A stretch of 6,924 bases of DNA from NCBI GenBank assembly GCA_949744025.1, contig CATJWA010000224.1, positions 1 through 6,924 on the forward strand, read 5' to 3'. The translations under genes and the position numbers were made by a program. This document shows positions 5,668-6,924 of this stretch, one piece after another. Every line of letters begins with the position of its first letter. Within the stretch, counting starts at the first letter, position 1. Source of the DNA: an uncultured Eubacteriales bacterium (GTDB lineage Bacteria; Bacillota; Clostridia; Oscillospirales; Oscillospiraceae). The notes below the pieces were generated by a model. That model searched no databases, had not been told where the DNA came from, and worked only from the letters and a program-made list of their open reading frames with translations.

Positions 5668-6885
5668 TCAGACTGTTTTCTTTCTCGTGGCTATGTACCA
5701 GACCAGGGAAATAACGCTGATAACGCCAAGCGTGGCGCCGATGATAGGCCAGGCCTGAACCGCGTTGATATTCAGTCCGCTCATCAGGCCGGTGATAAAG
5801 TAGGAGCAGCCCGTCGCGGCGATGCCGTCGGCCAGGGCGACAATTCCGGTCGCCGTACCCGCCCTGTGAGGCGGAACAAGGTCAACACAGCGCGCGTAGA
5901 AGTAGCAGAAGTAAAACGCCCAGGAGCCGCCGATGAAGGCCGCGGATACCAGCGCGACAGCCTTGGTGGGCACAAGGCCCATGACGATGTAGGCAATGGA
6001 GATAATGAAAATAGCCGGCAGGTAAACCGCGTTTTTCATCTTCTTGTAGCAGTAGCCGAACACCAGCGACATCGCGGCCGTGGCAAGCGTGTTGACCGAG
6101 CTTATAACGCCGGTCAGGGAGCCGTCGCCAATTCCGGAATCGGTGACGTAAAGGGATACCATATAGAGGAACACCATTGAACAAAGGGCCACGCCGAAAA
6201 CCTGAATGCTCAGGGGGATAAGCGGCTTCCACCAGCCCGCGTCATTGACCTGCTGTTCGCTGCCGTTCTTCTCCTTTTTGCCTGCACTGACTGCGCCGGC
6301 TTCGGGCTTCATGGATGGGAGGAAAACAATAAGCATGGCAAGAACGGGCACGGACACCCAATACGCTTTGAATGCGTTCTGCCAGGCGGTGACAGCCAGT
6401 ATGCCGGAAACGGAGGCAAGAATCGCGCCTATGACGGACATGGCGGAGTTGTACCAGCCGACAATTTTGCCGTGCTTTACCTCGTCCTGATAAAGAGCGG
6501 CGATAATTGCCAGCGCGGCGGAGTTTGTAACGCCCCAGCCAACGCCCGTTGCCAGGCAGCGCATGATTACAAAATAGTAGATGTTATCAACCGCGGCGCC
6601 AAAAACGGCGGAGATTGTAAAGATGGCAAAGCCGACCACCATGACAATTTTCTTGTTATACCTGTCGCACAGCCTGCCGGCCAGAATGCAGAATGGCAGG
6701 CCCACAAGGGCGGGGCCGGTGATGCCGAAATTAATAAGGGAAATGGGAGCGTCGCTGAAGGCTTCGTACAAATCGTTTACAATGGGGTTGATTACAAGGT
6801 CGCCCAGGGTACACATGCTGGACAAGAACAGCGCGGCAAGCGCCAGAAACAAATGTCCTTTTGAAATGCTTTTTGTGTTTTCCAT
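5668..6885 (-). CDS. Major facilitator superfamily transporter
   Basis: This 405-residue inner-membrane protein fits the 12-segment MFS fold: six hydrophobic segments in about 10-190, a charged cytoplasmic loop at 192-219 (KPEAGAVSAGKKEKNGSEQQ), and six more to residue 400. The loop between segments 2 and 3 carries motif A, GRLCDRYNKKI (70-80). RCLATGVGWGVTNSAA (109-124) fits segment 4, where many drug/H+ and metabolite antiporters and symporters have the R..GxG pattern. AAAGGAG (complement of 6893-6899) lies 7 nt before the ATG. It is the first cluster gene seen; the 39 bases upstream to the window edge show no clear promoter. Its position just before the amidohydrolase points to uptake of that enzyme's substrate, although export cannot be excluded from sequence alone. 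Confidence 0.88.
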   Translation of the reverse strand: MENTKSISKGHLFLALAALFLSSMCTLGDLVINPIVNDLYEAFSDAPISLINFGITGPALVGLPFCILAGRLCDRYNKKIVMVVGFAIFTISAVFGAAVDNIYYFVIMRCLATGVGWGVTNSAALAIIAALYQDEVKHGKIVGWYNSAMSVIGAILASVSGILAVTAWQNAFKAYWVSVPVLAMLIVFLPSMKPEAGAVSAGKKEKNGSEQQVNDAGWWKPLIPLSIQVFGVALCSMVFLYMVSLYVTDSGIGDGSLTGVISSVNTLATAAMSLVFGYCYKKMKNAVYLPAIFIISIAYIVMGLVPTKAVALVSAAFIGGSWAFYFCYFYARCVDLVPPHRAGTATGIVALADGIAATGCSYFITGLMSGLNINAVQAWPIIGATLGVISVISLVWYIATRKKTV

Positions 6886-6924
6886 AGTCTTTCTCCTTTC
6901 TCTGTGAGGCCCAAATCAAAACGC

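Overview
The window looks like Clostridia DNA, probably from a gut Oscillospirales or Lachnospirales relative. The evidence is strong AGGAGG-type ribosome binding sites, moderately GC-rich metabolic genes, and small accessory protein families (DUF6809-like, DUF6076-like, and a ribbon-helix-helix protein with the CKSRSEYLE motif) that I know mainly from conjugative and mobilizable elements of that group. This placement comes from reading the sequence, not from a database search.

Left part (1 to about 2134) is mobile-element territory. Leftward on the minus strand lie a ribbon-helix-helix accessory gene (540-986), a DUF6809-like gene (106-393) and, running off the window edge, the first 33 codons of a tyrosine-recombinase integrase (1-99). 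Upstream of the ribbon-helix-helix gene is a noncoding block with several copies of an ACCACCT-cored repeat and a small palindrome (1008-1187), which could be operators or part of a transfer origin. To its right are two decayed genes: the C-terminal part of a DUF6076-like protein on the plus strand (about 1501-1927) and about 35 residues of the C-terminal region of a large serine recombinase on the minus strand (2016-2134). A strong hairpin separates them.

Middle (2135-2474) holds a small orphan transcription unit on the minus strand: promoter-like hexamers with an inverted repeat, a Shine-Dalgarno sequence, a short unrecognised reading frame, and a perfect GC-rich hairpin. The serine-recombinase remnant starts right at the outer edge of that hairpin, so the junction between island debris and the metabolic region is probably near 2134.

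Right part (2547-6885) is a compact minus-strand metabolic cluster: an MFS transporter (5668-6885), then 28 nt later an Amidohydro_3/YtcJ-type metal-dependent amidohydrolase (4008-5639), then after 105 nt an NhaC-family antiporter (2547-3902). The simplest reading is import of an amide or similar compound, cytosolic hydrolysis, and ion- or product-exchange by the NhaC-type protein. The substrate cannot be read from the sequence. The gap before the antiporter carries a perfect 12-bp LacI/CcpA-like palindrome next to its ribosome binding site and an 11-bp inverted repeat, suggesting separate control of that gene. I found no RNA genes, CRISPR arrays or complete insertion sequences.
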